Origin: Hanamia caeni
Lineage (GTDB): Bacteria; Bacteroidota; Bacteroidia; Chitinophagales; Chitinophagaceae
Length of the DNA: 64,000 nucleotides
Direction: 5' to 3'
Assembly: GCF_003721595.1 (NCBI RefSeq)
Contig: NZ_RJJR01000011.1
Location: 1-64,000 of the forward strand
The translations under genes and the position numbers were made by a program. This document shows, piece after piece, positions 24,708 through 34,227 of this stretch. Under the pieces are notes generated by a model. The model searched no databases, was not told the origin of the DNA, and saw only the letters and a list, made by a program, of their open reading frames with translations. How positions within the stretch are numbered: position 1 is the first letter of the stretch; each line of letters opens with the position of its first letter.

Positions 24708-26258
24708 TTAATTCAGCCCCATGTCATCCACGTAAATGGAGAATGCTCCGGTTCCACTAAATTCCTGAACCCATATTTCCTTTAAAGTGGCGTCGCTTGT
24801 CAGCGTTGAAACAGGAATGGCGTAATCTGTCCATTTGCCTTCCACTACATTCAGATTATATTTTCCGTTTACACCGTTGAATGCTATCGTAACCGTTTTT
24901 CCATTACTTCCCGGGGCGCCATAAATTGAAATTTTAAAAGTAGTGTAGCCGGACAAATTAATATTTGCGCCGCCGATCTGCATTGGTGAACCATATCCAC
25001 CTACATAATCAATTTTGATTGATTTATCTCCTTCTCTGACCGGGCTCGTGTTGCTATAATTTGCAGTACCGCCCCATCCGCCACCAATCCATCCGTTCCA
25101 GTTTGAAGTGACAGCATCAGTATAAAAAGGGAACGCAATTACCGGAGGAGGAATAGCACCGGTAATTTTCAAAATATCGCCTGATTGAACAGTCAAAATC
25201 GAGTTGAGCACGCCCAATGTGATTTTTCCTTCAGTAACCCCTTTCGGAACTTTTACGACAATTTGAGTAGCAGATTGACTTACGAATTTCGTAACGGGAT
25301 CTGCATTTTGGAAAAGAATGGACGACACCAGGTTGAGATTAATACCGGTAATTGTGAGGTTAGTTTCCGGGTCAACCGGATTAGGATCCATTTTAGTAAC
25401 AGAGGGCATCAGCACATTCAGATCCACAGAGGACATTGTTTGTACACCTGAAGCCGCTTCTAATGTCACTTTACCATTAATAGTTTCGCCGGGCACTTTT
25501 ACTACAATTTTTGTTGCACTTTGGCTTATAAATGTAGTCACTGCAGCGGCTACGCCGTTAAAATAGACCTTTGTTGCCAGGTCAAGATTAGTTCCTGTAA
25601 TAGTCAATTCATCTGCATGCTTCACGGGATTAGGAGAAAGCATTGTAGCCATTGGCAGCGTTACATGCAACGTGTCTGTTGTTTCCACGAAACTTGAATC
25701 TGTGCCGCCATAAGCCAGTACCAATGTGCCGGTTTGAGCATCAATTGGAACTGTTACCTGCAATTCGTTTTTGGTCTGGCTTACAAAACTGGTTACTATT
25801 TTTCCGTCGTTGAAAGTGACGCCTGTAACCCAATTGAGATAGTCGCCCTTAATGCTGATGTTTTCTCCCGGACGCGCCTCATTGGTTATTGAAGAAACTG
25901 TAGCAGTTACACCAATATTAAATTGTGTCTTTGAAGTGATATCGCCGGATGGCGTTTTTAAAGTAACATATCCTTTTTCTGTTTCCGTTGGCACAATAAC
26001 ATGTATTTCTGTTTTGGATTGCGAAAGAAAATTGCTGCCGGCTACGCTTGCATTGGTAAAATCTATTTGAGTTACCTTGTCGAGGTTAGTGCCATAAAAA
26101 CGAATGGTGTCGCCCGGTTCTGCACCCGTGGGGCCAAAGCTCAACAATTCCGTAGCAGAGGATACTGGATTTTCATTATCCTTTTTACATCCAAAAAAAG
26201 AAAGGCAGGCAACGATAAAAGTTATCATTAACAAGCGCACGTTATAAATTATTTTCAT
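24708..26258 (-). CDS. Surface lipoprotein with four IPT/TIG domains and C-terminal glycan-binding module
   Basis: The 516-residue protein has a lipobox at SFFGC (cysteine ~24). Four immunoglobulin-like IPT/TIG repeats follow, each with a PxxxxPGDxIxIxGxNLxxVTxVxF pattern (for example LSFGPTGAEPGDTIRFYGTNLDKVTQIDF and LSPNPVKHADELTITGTNL). The C-terminal ~150 residues (FPFYTDAVTSNWNGWIGGGWGG.. to ..GTGAFSIYVDDMGLN) look like a jelly-roll carbohydrate-binding module. Likely a surface glycan-binding protein that holds mannan for the SusCD transporter. Between the GH26 gene and the second TIG lipoprotein gene, same strand. Confidence 0.85.
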   Translation of the reverse strand: MKIIYNVRLLMITFIVACLSFFGCKKDNENPVSSATELLSFGPTGAEPGDTIRFYGTNLDKVTQIDFTNASVAGSNFLSQSKTEIHVIVPTETEKGYVTLKTPSGDITSKTQFNIGVTATVSSITNEARPGENISIKGDYLNWVTGVTFNDGKIVTSFVSQTKNELQVTVPIDAQTGTLVLAYGGTDSSFVETTDTLHVTLPMATMLSPNPVKHADELTITGTNLDLATKVYFNGVAAAVTTFISQSATKIVVKVPGETINGKVTLEAASGVQTMSSVDLNVLMPSVTKMDPNPVDPETNLTITGINLNLVSSILFQNADPVTKFVSQSATQIVVKVPKGVTEGKITLGVLNSILTVQSGDILKITGAIPPPVIAFPFYTDAVTSNWNGWIGGGWGGTANYSNTSPVREGDKSIKIDYVGGYGSPMQIGGANINLSGYTTFKISIYGAPGSNGKTVTIAFNGVNGKYNLNVVEGKWTDYAIPVSTLTSDATLKEIWVQEFSGTGAFSIYVDDMGLN

Positions 26259-26285
26259 CCTTTACGTTGTTAGATTGGTGAATAT

Positions 26286-27434
26286 TTATTGATCAACTTT
26301 TGGAACAACTCTGAAATTGTCAAAGCTCAAATCTGCATCGAGATCGCCGGGGCCCTGCAATAAGACCATAGCCCAATAGCCATTCGGGTTTACTACGGGT
26401 GGCTTTGAATAGCTTGCTACAACTTCATCATAAGGAATAACAACGGTTCGCCACAAGCCTTTGCTGTCAAACGGTGGCGCCCATTTATATCCCTTTGTAT
26501 CCTGAACCACAGACCCGCCGGCATTAATAGTTATCATGCTGGCGTTGTATGGCTTCATGGTATTTATCTCAAACTTCAGGTAATATTTTTCCGGATGAAG
26601 GATGGCATCGTCAGGAATCTTTTTGCTGTAACTTGGCATAGAGCCAGCGTCTCCATCGGCAAGTTCATTCCATGCCCAACTACCAATCAAGCCTTTTATC
26701 CGGAAATAGTTGCCGTTGATTTTGGGTGGATCATCCGGCCCTGGGTTAGTAACAACAAGAGAGGCGTTGTTCCACCCTTCAAACGGATCGCTGGCGATAA
26801 AAATATTCCGGTTATCATCAAACCAGAAATCAGATTTTGTTACGCCAAAATTGGTAGTTATAGTCACCGGCCCGGGCTGGGCACCCGCAGGTACTGTAAT
26901 TTTAAGAAGCTGGTTGTCTGTTGATATTTCTGTTACCTCTCCTTCCACACCGCCGGTAAATTCGACTTTGACAGGCGCATAAAAATAATTACCATGAATC
27001 ACCAATGTGCCTCCTTCGGGCACGTATTCACAATCAGCACCGCTGATGAGCGGCTTGCTAATAGAAATCGTAAAATCGTACAATAAAGAATCGCCATTTT
27101 TAAATAACAGCTTTACTTTATTATTTATGTCCATTGGTATCTGCGAGGGAATACTTACCAATATAGATCTGTTAGTAATATAAGTAGGCGTAAGAACGGC
27201 TTTTTGATCATTAAACCATATTTGCCGGGTGCCGCCGAGGTTTTCACCCATAATGGCTATTAGCTGACCCTGGCCTGCTGCTACCAAAAGGGAGTCAGAA
27301 GATGCCGGATCGGTTATCCGCACATAATGAATTACCGGTGTGCCGGTTGCATCATCTTTTTTGCAGGAAGCCAGCATGCTTATTGTGCCGATTGCGATTA
27401 GGGCGATGAACAGAATTTTATTTAAAGATTTCAT
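26286..27434 (-). CDS. Surface glycan-binding protein B-like TIG lipoprotein
   Basis: The 382-residue lipoprotein (lipobox MLASC, cysteine ~24) has two IPT/TIG domains (ITDPASSDSLLVAAGQGQLIAIMGENLGG and GGTLVIHGNYFYAPVKVEF). A C-terminal ~190-residue domain (DPFEGWNNASLVVTNPGPDDPPKINGNYFRIKG.. to ..LSFDNFRVVP) resembles the glycan-binding C-terminal domain of SGBP-B proteins. Placement directly after susD is the classic SGBP position. Binds substrate at the cell surface; specificity is not predictable. Confidence 0.85.
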   Translation of the reverse strand: MKSLNKILFIALIAIGTISMLASCKKDDATGTPVIHYVRITDPASSDSLLVAAGQGQLIAIMGENLGGTRQIWFNDQKAVLTPTYITNRSILVSIPSQIPMDINNKVKLLFKNGDSLLYDFTISISKPLISGADCEYVPEGGTLVIHGNYFYAPVKVEFTGGVEGEVTEISTDNQLLKITVPAGAQPGPVTITTNFGVTKSDFWFDDNRNIFIASDPFEGWNNASLVVTNPGPDDPPKINGNYFRIKGLIGSWAWNELADGDAGSMPSYSKKIPDDAILHPEKYYLKFEINTMKPYNASMITINAGGSVVQDTKGYKWAPPFDSKGLWRTVVIPYDEVVASYSKPPVVNPNGYWAMVLLQGPGDLDADLSFDNFRVVPKVDQ

Positions 27435-27488
27435 ATTCGATCAATTTCATTTTAAGATTGCATTTACCAATTCCGTCTGATATATTAT

Positions 27489-29183
27489 TTAAGGATAATC
27501 TACCGGCGGCTTTGAAAGGTTTGGCGCCTGGCTAAGTTCAGTATTCGGTATAGGCAGGTAAAAATTTCCACTGTTTACAGTTGCTTGTCTTTCCGTAAAC
27601 CAGGCGGTTTTAGTAAACGTCCACTGTGAAGGGTTAGGCATCACATCCGGAGCTGCCAGGAATAGTCCCCTGTCCTGCCCATTAAGTATGCTGTAGGCTT
27701 TTTCAGGGTCCCAATACTGAAGCCTGATAATATCGTACCAGGCCATTCCTTCCATTGCAAATTCTTTAAACCTTTCTGAATATACTTTATCCAGTGTGAG
27801 CGGCCCTTGTGCGCCCTGCCCTGTTACTTCATAAGGAGGTAAGCCTGCACGGGTATGAACCGCATTAAAATATTGAATAGCTGTGGCGTCAGTTGTTGAA
27901 GCATTATTGCCAATTTCCGCTTCTGCATAAATGAGGTACATTTCTGCAAGGCGCATCATATAAGTATCTTGTGGATAATTTTGCGTAGCTGCCTGGCCGG
28001 CAAGATTTGAAACTCCCACCATGTATTTCTTAATATTAGCTGCATTGTAATCACTGCCTGTGGTAGCAGGAGCAACAAATGGCTTCCCGGTAGATTTGAC
28101 TAATATTTCCGGATATTCAAAACCCGGCAACAAGAAAGTAGCTTTCAATCGCTGGTCTGTAGTTCTGCCTTTTAATGTGCCATCAGGTTGTAGGGTAAAT
28201 CCATCGTATTGGCTCAACAACCACCAGGTAGCACTGTACCCTCCGCCCCAGTTATTGAGTGCCAGATCGGTATTTGGAGACATCTGATCGATAACACTAT
28301 TGCCTAACCCGTAAGTACCAGTACCCCCTGTGAACACCCATTCTAATTCAAAGAGAGACTCTTTGTTGTTATCATAGGGAAACTTGAATAAGTCTGCATA
28401 ATTCGGCAGAAGGCTTTTACCGCTTTGTTGAATAACATCTTGTGCGTAATATTTAGCGCTGTCCAGAAATTGCTGGTTCCTGGTGCCGCCGTTAGATTCT
28501 ACACCAGCGCGAGCCAGGTAAAATCTTGCCAGCATTCCTTCTGCACTCCATTTTGTAAGCCTTCCCTCCATAGAAGAAGTTGTGGGCAAATCTTCTGCAG
28601 CCGCTTTCATTTCCCTGGTAACAAAACGCCAAACGCTTGGAATCGTATTTCGGGTAATTGTAGTATCATACAAATCTTCAAAGTTATTTTCAATAATCGG
28701 AACGGGACCCCAGTTCATTACTAAATACCGGTAGGCCAAAGCCCTCATAAACCTTGCTTCGGCAATAGCCTGTTTTTTTACTGCCGGGCTAACTTCAGAT
28801 CCACCAAATCTTTCTATATTGTATAAAAACAAGTTGGCTTGTGCAACCACTGTATAAAAAGCGTTCCAGGATGCGGTAACCTGCCCGTTATTGCCTGTGG
28901 CCGTAAACAAAACCTGGTCTCTGAATTCTCCTCCCCAGGGGTAAAAGAGCGTGCCGCCCCGTATATCGCCTAATGCAAAACTGGCTTTGTCATTATAACT
29001 GAACCACACTTTACTGTACAAAAGGCTCGTGGCAGACAATACCTGTTGGTCAGTTTTATAGAAGTTGGCATCAGTTATTGAATCTATTGGCGGCTTTTCA
29101 AGAAATTCTTTTTTACAGCCGGTCATTGCCGCAAACACCAGTAGTGAACCGATAAAAAGTTGAGATTTATATTTCATTTTCAT
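27489..29183 (-). CDS. SusD/RagB-family nutrient-binding outer membrane lipoprotein
   Basis: The 564-residue protein has a lipobox MTGC followed by KKEFLEKPPIDSITDANFY, the usual SusD start. The TPR-like helical core shows AIAEARFMRALAYRYLVMNWGPVPII and ARAGVESNGG segments. The C-terminal RagB/SusD domain has LRLAEMYLIYAEAEIGN, TRAGLPPYEV and YSERFKEFAMEGMAWYDIIRLQ. It forms the lid of the SusC channel. Thirteen bases separate it from the upstream susC. A start two codons downstream (MKYKSQ) is possible. Confidence 0.95.
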   Translation of the reverse strand: MKMKYKSQLFIGSLLVFAAMTGCKKEFLEKPPIDSITDANFYKTDQQVLSATSLLYSKVWFSYNDKASFALGDIRGGTLFYPWGGEFRDQVLFTATGNNGQVTASWNAFYTVVAQANLFLYNIERFGGSEVSPAVKKQAIAEARFMRALAYRYLVMNWGPVPIIENNFEDLYDTTITRNTIPSVWRFVTREMKAAAEDLPTTSSMEGRLTKWSAEGMLARFYLARAGVESNGGTRNQQFLDSAKYYAQDVIQQSGKSLLPNYADLFKFPYDNNKESLFELEWVFTGGTGTYGLGNSVIDQMSPNTDLALNNWGGGYSATWWLLSQYDGFTLQPDGTLKGRTTDQRLKATFLLPGFEYPEILVKSTGKPFVAPATTGSDYNAANIKKYMVGVSNLAGQAATQNYPQDTYMMRLAEMYLIYAEAEIGNNASTTDATAIQYFNAVHTRAGLPPYEVTGQGAQGPLTLDKVYSERFKEFAMEGMAWYDIIRLQYWDPEKAYSILNGQDRGLFLAAPDVMPNPSQWTFTKTAWFTERQATVNSGNFYLPIPNTELSQAPNLSKPPVDYP

Positions 29184-29196
29184 AAAGAAGTTAAGT

Positions 29197-32100
29197 TTAG
29201 AAATTTACACTAACATTTACATTGTACATGGGTGTAATAGGATAACGGCCATAATCAAGGCCTATAGCCTGGTTGGTAGAGCTTGCACCGGACCCGGTAT
29301 AAGCTCCTACCTCCGGATCATATCCCTTATATTTGGTTAATGTGAGCAAATTTTGAACGCCTATGCCCACCTTGAAGCCTCTTATAATTTTGGTATGTTC
29401 AAGAAATCCAGCGGGCACGTTATATGATAAAGTAATATTCTTTAAGCGCAGGTAAGAGCCGTCCTCAACAAAACGGGTAGAAACCATTTCCTGGTTATTT
29501 GAGCTGGCCACACCGGAAGTGGTTATTCTCGGAATTGTGGTTGATGGATTTTGCAGGGTCGGATTTGCCGCATCATCTGAAAGCTTTGCAAAGTGGAACA
29601 TTTCTGTAAGGAAGTTGCGGCTCAGGTTTACATTATTCGGATTGAGGCTTAGCTGCCTGATAGCATTATAGATATCATTGCCATAAACACCGGTAATTAA
29701 TACGCTTAGCTCAAATTCTTTATAAGCAAATGTATTACTAAAACCGCCGCTCAATTTTGGCCACGGGTTACCAATGTTGGTCTGGTCCGCTTCGGTAATC
29801 ACGCCATCACCGTTTAAGTCCTTATATTTTACATCTCCCACCCAAATTCCATTATTTGAATTTTCCGCAGGTACTCTTTTTCCATCACCATCAACCGGAA
29901 CAGGGCTATTTTCAATATCCTTTACAGATTGGAAAAGGCCATCTGCTACATAGCCCCTGAACTGCCATGGCTCGCTGCCAATTGAAGCGCGTTGAACCCA
30001 GGCAAAAGTGCCGCTATAACCAAAAATCCAATCTGAACGCCGGTCTATAAAGGCATCTTTTGAATTCAGAGAAGTAACCTCTGTTTTAAAATGAGACAGG
30101 TTGAGATTGGCATCCCACCTGAAATCTTTGTTTTGTATGATAGTAGAATTTATAGTAAAATTCCATCCGTCTGTTTTCAATGAACCAGTGTTTACCAACG
30201 GTGCACCAACAGCGCCTATCGCATCGTTTATACCTAAATATTGAGGAAGGCTTGCGTTTAATATAAGGTTGTCTGTCTTCTTCACATAATAATCGGCTGT
30301 GAGGGAAAGCCTGTTTTGCCATAAGCCGAGGTTAAGCCCGACATTATTAGTATTTGTTTCTTCCCATTGCAGGTCAGGATTTGTAAAAGTAGAGGGCAAA
30401 AACCCTGTTCCCCAAATTGTAGCGCCGGAAGCCATGGGCGCATAAATTCCTGAGCCTGTACCCTGGTTACCAGTTAAGCCGGTTTCAAATCTTAATTTTA
30501 ATTCGCTGATAGCATCTAAGTTGAAGAATTTCTCCTGGCTTACGCGCCACGCCGCAGATACAGAAGGGAAAGAACCCCATCTTTTATCAGGGCCAAAATA
30601 GGGAGAACCATCTCTTCTGAAAGTGGCAGTTACAAGATAACGGTTATCATAATTATAGTTGAATCTTCCCAAATAAGATTCCATAGACCATTCTCCTGAA
30701 CCACCGTTATTTGTTGCCGAAAGCGGGTCACCGGCATTGAGATCGAAAACATCGTTAGTAAGAAATCCGGTGCGGGTACCAGAAACATTTTTCCATTCAG
30801 ACTCCTGTGCTTCATGGCTCACCATCAGGCCAACATTATGTTTACCAAATGCCCTGTTGTATTCTGCCAATTCATTCCAGTTCCAGTACCAGCTTGAGTT
30901 CGTGCCCTGGTTCAGTGAATTAATTGGTTGCTTGTGCCATTGGTCAATTTCATAAGTGGGCGTATAATAAGTTGACAGGCCGTTTCCAATGCTTCCATTC
31001 AATGAACTCCTGATGGTAAGTCCCCGTATGGGTGTGATGGCAACATTAAAACCACCCAAAAATTGCCGTTTAAGATTCTTGTTGGTTACAAGATTGGCTA
31101 TGGCTATCGGGTTTACAGGCGCAAACTGGTTTGCACCATTAACAGGATCACTGCCTCCCCATGAACCATCCAGATTTTTCACCGGAATCTGCGGCGTAAG
31201 TCTTAGTGCATTGGCAATTAAAGGATCAGATGCACTATAATTTGTAGCTGTCAATACTTCGTTAGTCTGGTTAAAATTCAGATTTGCACCCAAGGTTAGC
31301 CACTTACGTGCTTTATTATCTAAGTTGAGCCGAAAGCCATACCGGTCAAACCCGGAACCCTCAGCTACCCCGTTTTGATTTAAATACTCGCCGGAAAGAT
31401 AATACGTAGTATTGTTGCTTCCACCGCTCACATTTACCTGGTGCTTATTCATCGCAGCGTTATTAAAAAGCGCATGTTGCCAATCAGTTCCTTTTCCTAA
31501 AATAGAGGGGTCTAAAAAGTTTTCAGGAATATTCTGAGGAGTGCCCAGGGTGTATTGATAATCATTCACCATTTGTGCATATTGGCTCAGATTCATCACA
31601 TCCAAACTTTTGGGAGGAGTTTGCTGGTTGTACAGAAAGGAATAATTTATTTTAAAGTCACCAGCCTTTCCGCGCTTTGTAGTTATAAGTATTACGCCAT
31701 TAGTTCCACGGGAACCATAAATTGCAGTAGCCGACGGGCCTTGTAAAATTTGCATATCCTCAATATCAGCAGGGTTTAAGCCCGCCAAAGGATTTGAAGA
31801 GCTTTGATCGCCATACGATACATCTTCCGCGGCCTGTATCTGCACCCCGTCAATTACATAGAGCGGCTGAGTCCGGTTTAAGGAACTTACACCGCGAATA
31901 TTCACCGACAATCCACCTCCGGGCTGACCCGAGTTTTGAGTAACATATACACCAGCGGCGCGGCCCTGCAAAGCCTGCTCAACGGTTGTATTTATAGTCT
32001 CATCGATCTGCTTTGCGCTCACAGAAGTCTGGGCAGTAGTGAGGTTAGCTCTTGTAGACTTTCCATAGCCAACAACTACCACATCAGTCAATGATTTCAG

Positions 32101-32412
32101 GTTGGTAAATAAAGTAACATCTACCTGATTTCTATCTTTAACAGACACTTCCGTGGTTCCCTTGCCAATAAAACTTATGACCAGGGTTTCGGCATTTTGG
32201 GGAACGCTTATCCGGAAATTTCCGGACGCATCTGTAGAGGTGCTTACTGAAGAATTTTTAACCGTAATTGTAGCTCCAATGAGCGGCTCACCATTTTCAT
32301 CTTTCACATTACCAGTAACAGTTTTTGTTTGAGCTATGGAAAAAGAAACGGAAAAAATCAGGAAAAAAAGCACGGAGATTGTTCTCAAAATATTTATTCT
32401 CATGGCAATCAT
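29197..32412 (-). CDS. SusC/RagA-family TonB-linked outer membrane transporter
   Basis: This 1,071-residue TonB-dependent importer takes up oligosaccharides with its SusD partner. A signal peptide (to ..SFSIAQ) is followed by a carboxypeptidase-regulatory-like domain (~30-105: TVTGNVKDENGEPLIGATI), then the SusC plug motif DVVVVGYGK and the plug domain (LQGRAAGVYVTQNSGQPGGGLSVNIRGVSSLN, IYGSRGTNGVILITTKRG). The remaining ~800 residues are a beta-barrel ending VNVSVNF with a terminal Phe. The first ATG (MIAM) is 9 bp from the -7 box, so the ATG at 32403 (MRINIL) may be the real start. First gene of the mannan locus. Confidence 0.95.
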   Translation of the reverse strand: MIAMRINILRTISVLFFLIFSVSFSIAQTKTVTGNVKDENGEPLIGATITVKNSSVSTSTDASGNFRISVPQNAETLVISFIGKGTTEVSVKDRNQVDVTLFTNLKSLTDVVVVGYGKSTRANLTTAQTSVSAKQIDETINTTVEQALQGRAAGVYVTQNSGQPGGGLSVNIRGVSSLNRTQPLYVIDGVQIQAAEDVSYGDQSSSNPLAGLNPADIEDMQILQGPSATAIYGSRGTNGVILITTKRGKAGDFKINYSFLYNQQTPPKSLDVMNLSQYAQMVNDYQYTLGTPQNIPENFLDPSILGKGTDWQHALFNNAAMNKHQVNVSGGSNNTTYYLSGEYLNQNGVAEGSGFDRYGFRLNLDNKARKWLTLGANLNFNQTNEVLTATNYSASDPLIANALRLTPQIPVKNLDGSWGGSDPVNGANQFAPVNPIAIANLVTNKNLKRQFLGGFNVAITPIRGLTIRSSLNGSIGNGLSTYYTPTYEIDQWHKQPINSLNQGTNSSWYWNWNELAEYNRAFGKHNVGLMVSHEAQESEWKNVSGTRTGFLTNDVFDLNAGDPLSATNNGGSGEWSMESYLGRFNYNYDNRYLVTATFRRDGSPYFGPDKRWGSFPSVSAAWRVSQEKFFNLDAISELKLRFETGLTGNQGTGSGIYAPMASGATIWGTGFLPSTFTNPDLQWEETNTNNVGLNLGLWQNRLSLTADYYVKKTDNLILNASLPQYLGINDAIGAVGAPLVNTGSLKTDGWNFTINSTIIQNKDFRWDANLNLSHFKTEVTSLNSKDAFIDRRSDWIFGYSGTFAWVQRASIGSEPWQFRGYVADGLFQSVKDIENSPVPVDGDGKRVPAENSNNGIWVGDVKYKDLNGDGVITEADQTNIGNPWPKLSGGFSNTFAYKEFELSVLITGVYGNDIYNAIRQLSLNPNNVNLSRNFLTEMFHFAKLSDDAANPTLQNPSTTIPRITTSGVASSNNQEMVSTRFVEDGSYLRLKNITLSYNVPAGFLEHTKIIRGFKVGIGVQNLLTLTKYKGYDPEVGAYTGSGASSTNQAIGLDYGRYPITPMYNVNVSVNF

Positions 32413-32420
32413 TTGAAGGT

Positions 32421-32428
32421 CAAAAATA
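32421..32428 (-). promoter_or_regulatory. -7 box of the mannan utilisation operon
   Basis: TATTTTTG on the minus strand is a full match to TAnnTTTG and lies 8 bp from the first susC ATG and 17 bp from the second. No clear -33 TTTG is seen about 19 bp upstream, which would fit a promoter that needs an activator. Confidence 0.5.
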
Positions 32429-32953
32429 GGTGAAAGAACTTTATAAAATAAATACTATTTTATCTAATACTGATATTATTTTTAATTGTGTCGAAACCAA
32501 GTTGTATCAAAAAACCAAATACAATTCAGTGAATTTATTTAAGTAATGCCTTGGGGCTTTTTTGCCAAGTAGAAGCAAAATAGTTGTACCCCAATTCATC
32601 GCAATTCAAAGGAAAAAATATTATTGGAAGATAGTAAACGTGCATTTATCACACATTTTTATTTTGACCAGGTGGTGCCGTGTATGTTGCATCCACAAAG
32701 GATATCCTGATTTCATCAATTCAAATTTATTTCTGTAATATGGAATTAGCTGAGTCGGAGCGCATTTAAAAATCCTACTCACAATATTGGTAAATTTTAG
32801 AAAAACCGGGGATAACAAATAAGTTTTACCTGGCTTGCCTGGGGCAAAATGATGGGATACAGGATTCAACTGCATTTTGTTCGGCTTATGTTGATTTTAT
32901 AAAACGATGAGAAGTAAATAACCTCGTGCAAAAATTCTTTGTCAAGCAGCCCT
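32429..32953. other. Upstream region of the susC operon, no gene supported
   Basis: No regulator gene of the mannan locus is found here or elsewhere in the window (no hybrid two-component protein, AraC protein or ECF sigma/anti-sigma pair). An 84-codon minus-strand frame at 32621-32875 has a stretch vaguely like the end of an AraC DNA-binding domain (VSRIFKCAPTQ..YRNKFE) but nothing matching before it, so it is not called. Confidence 0.4.
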
Positions 32954-33169
32954 ATGGCAGATGCGAATTTGAGGCAGTCGCTAAAAAAATATATTTCATC
33001 TGTCGTAGATTATTTCCATGAAAATAGAGACAACGTAGTCTATCAATTCTTTTATGAAAAACAATATAATAAGGGCTGCGATACGCATCCGGATTTAAAA
33101 GAACACCATGAAATTGCGGCGCTGCTTATTCAATTTTTTAAAGATAAAAAGCTGCTTGGTACTTTATAA
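32954..33169 (+). CDS. Small conserved-looking hypothetical protein (71 aa)
   Basis: The protein from the ATG at 32954 is MADANLRQSLKKYISS followed by VVDYFHENRDNVVYQFFYEKQYNKGCDTHPDLKEHH and EIAALLIQFFKDKKLLGTL. Composition is balanced and helix-like, with no low-complexity bias, which favours a real gene. A TTG at 32939 could add five residues. No family recognised. The recurrent 3'-flank motif lies about 33 bp downstream, as it does for clear genes. Confidence 0.5.
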   Translation: MADANLRQSLKKYISSVVDYFHENRDNVVYQFFYEKQYNKGCDTHPDLKEHHEIAALLIQFFKDKKLLGTL

Positions 33170-33201
33170 GAAAGCAAATTTTTCCTGAAAAGAAATGTAA
33201 C

Positions 33202-33219
33202 TTATTTGTTCTTTTACTG
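33202..33219 (+). other. Recurrent 3'-flank motif, copy between convergent genes
   Basis: TTATTTGTTCTTTTACTG lies in the 61-bp gap between the small gene ending at 33169 and the convergent L,D-transpeptidase. It is oriented with the small gene. One base differs from the consensus. Confidence 0.6.
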
Positions 33220-33230
33220 AAAAAGGAAGT

Positions 33231-33998
33231 TTAATTAATCACATAGTCGCCTTTTCTATCTACCATTACGATGGGCACTTCTTTAGTGGCTTCAAATTTA
33301 TCATAAGCTTCTTTTAGCTGAAGCTCGAAGCGGGCAAGTGAATTTTTATTTTTGGTATAATTGTCAAAATATTCAAAAGACTTTTTTCTATTGTACCTCA
33401 CCGGAAAAATATGCACAGGAATAAAATCCTGTCCATTCAATTTTGCAGAGCTGGCAATAAGATAAATTTCTTCAATGTCGCTGTCAGTAACGGGAATACA
33501 ACCTACAGAAACACAGCTACCATGAATATAAATTCCGTCGCCTGGCCGTAAAGAATCGCTCAGGATTTTATCAGATGCATTTGGATAATTGAGGCCCAAA
33601 GCCAAATGATAAGCGCTGCGGGGATTAAATTCAGTGATGTAATAAAATCCTTCAGGCACCTGGAAATCGCCCTGCATTCTTTTTGGCCCCATAGCCCCGC
33701 TAAGCAAGCAAACTTTGTAGGTTTTAAACAATTTGTATTTATCCTTCTCATGAGCTTTTACCCACACTTCCAATTGCCCGTCGTATTTAAAACTCCTGAT
33801 AAACATGTATTTTACCGGCCAATCCAAACCCTTTGCTGCAAACTCTTTTTGCAGAGAATCTTCTCTTGCTGCAAGGCCGCCGGGAAATTTATAGGATACG
33901 TTCCATTTTGGAGCATACGAATTTTGAGCAATTACATGTGTTTTACCAAATGATAGAATAAGCAGAAGAAAAAAATACCTGAATATTTTTACGAACAT
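33231..33998 (-). CDS. L,D-transpeptidase (YkuD) family protein, YafK-like
   Basis: The 255-residue periplasmic enzyme has a signal peptide ending ..THVIAQ and a YkuD catalytic domain at about 60-190. The motif HGxxxSxGC(I/V)P is intact: H159 and C167 in IYIHGSCVSVGCIP. Upstream text PKRMQGDFQVPEGFYYITEFNPRSAYHLALGLNYPN is typical of the YafK-like branch. Such enzymes act on peptidoglycan stems, either forming 3-3 cross-links or attaching or releasing proteins; which reaction this one performs is not known. Confidence 0.9.
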   Translation of the reverse strand: MFVKIFRYFFLLLILSFGKTHVIAQNSYAPKWNVSYKFPGGLAAREDSLQKEFAAKGLDWPVKYMFIRSFKYDGQLEVWVKAHEKDKYKLFKTYKVCLLSGAMGPKRMQGDFQVPEGFYYITEFNPRSAYHLALGLNYPNASDKILSDSLRPGDGIYIHGSCVSVGCIPVTDSDIEEIYLIASSAKLNGQDFIPVHIFPVRYNRKKSFEYFDNYTKNKNSLARFELQLKEAYDKFEATKEVPIVMVDRKGDYVIN

Positions 33999-34173
33999 TA
34001 TTAAAAACAGTTGTTGGAATTCAAAAAAGTAAAATTATAATTTTTATACAAAACATAAAGATTCATTTCCCGATCTTAACGAACAATTATTTCAATTGTT
34101 ATACAAAAAGTATTTCATTAACTATTTCAGTAGAAAAAAAGAAAGATGCTTTCAATAAATGTATAAAACTGAA

Positions 34174-34208
34174 AATCCCCGGTAAGCTTTACGCGGGGAT
34201 CTTTTTTA
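34174..34208. terminator. Probable terminator after slyD-like gene
   Basis: ATCCCCG and CGGGGAT arms at about 34176-34200 enclose a short AT-rich loop. T runs flank the hairpin on both sides (TTTTTT on plus, TTTTC on minus), so it could act in either direction. It is about 25 bp past the stop of the minus-strand isomerase gene. Confidence 0.65.
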
Positions 34209-34227
34209 ATTCCATTCTTTTAAAATC

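Noticed and set aside
32621..32875. Possible AraC-type regulator remnant upstream of susC
   Set aside because: Only a short VSRIFKCAPTQ..YRNKFE stretch resembles the end of an AraC domain. No upstream helix-turn-helix text is found in any frame.
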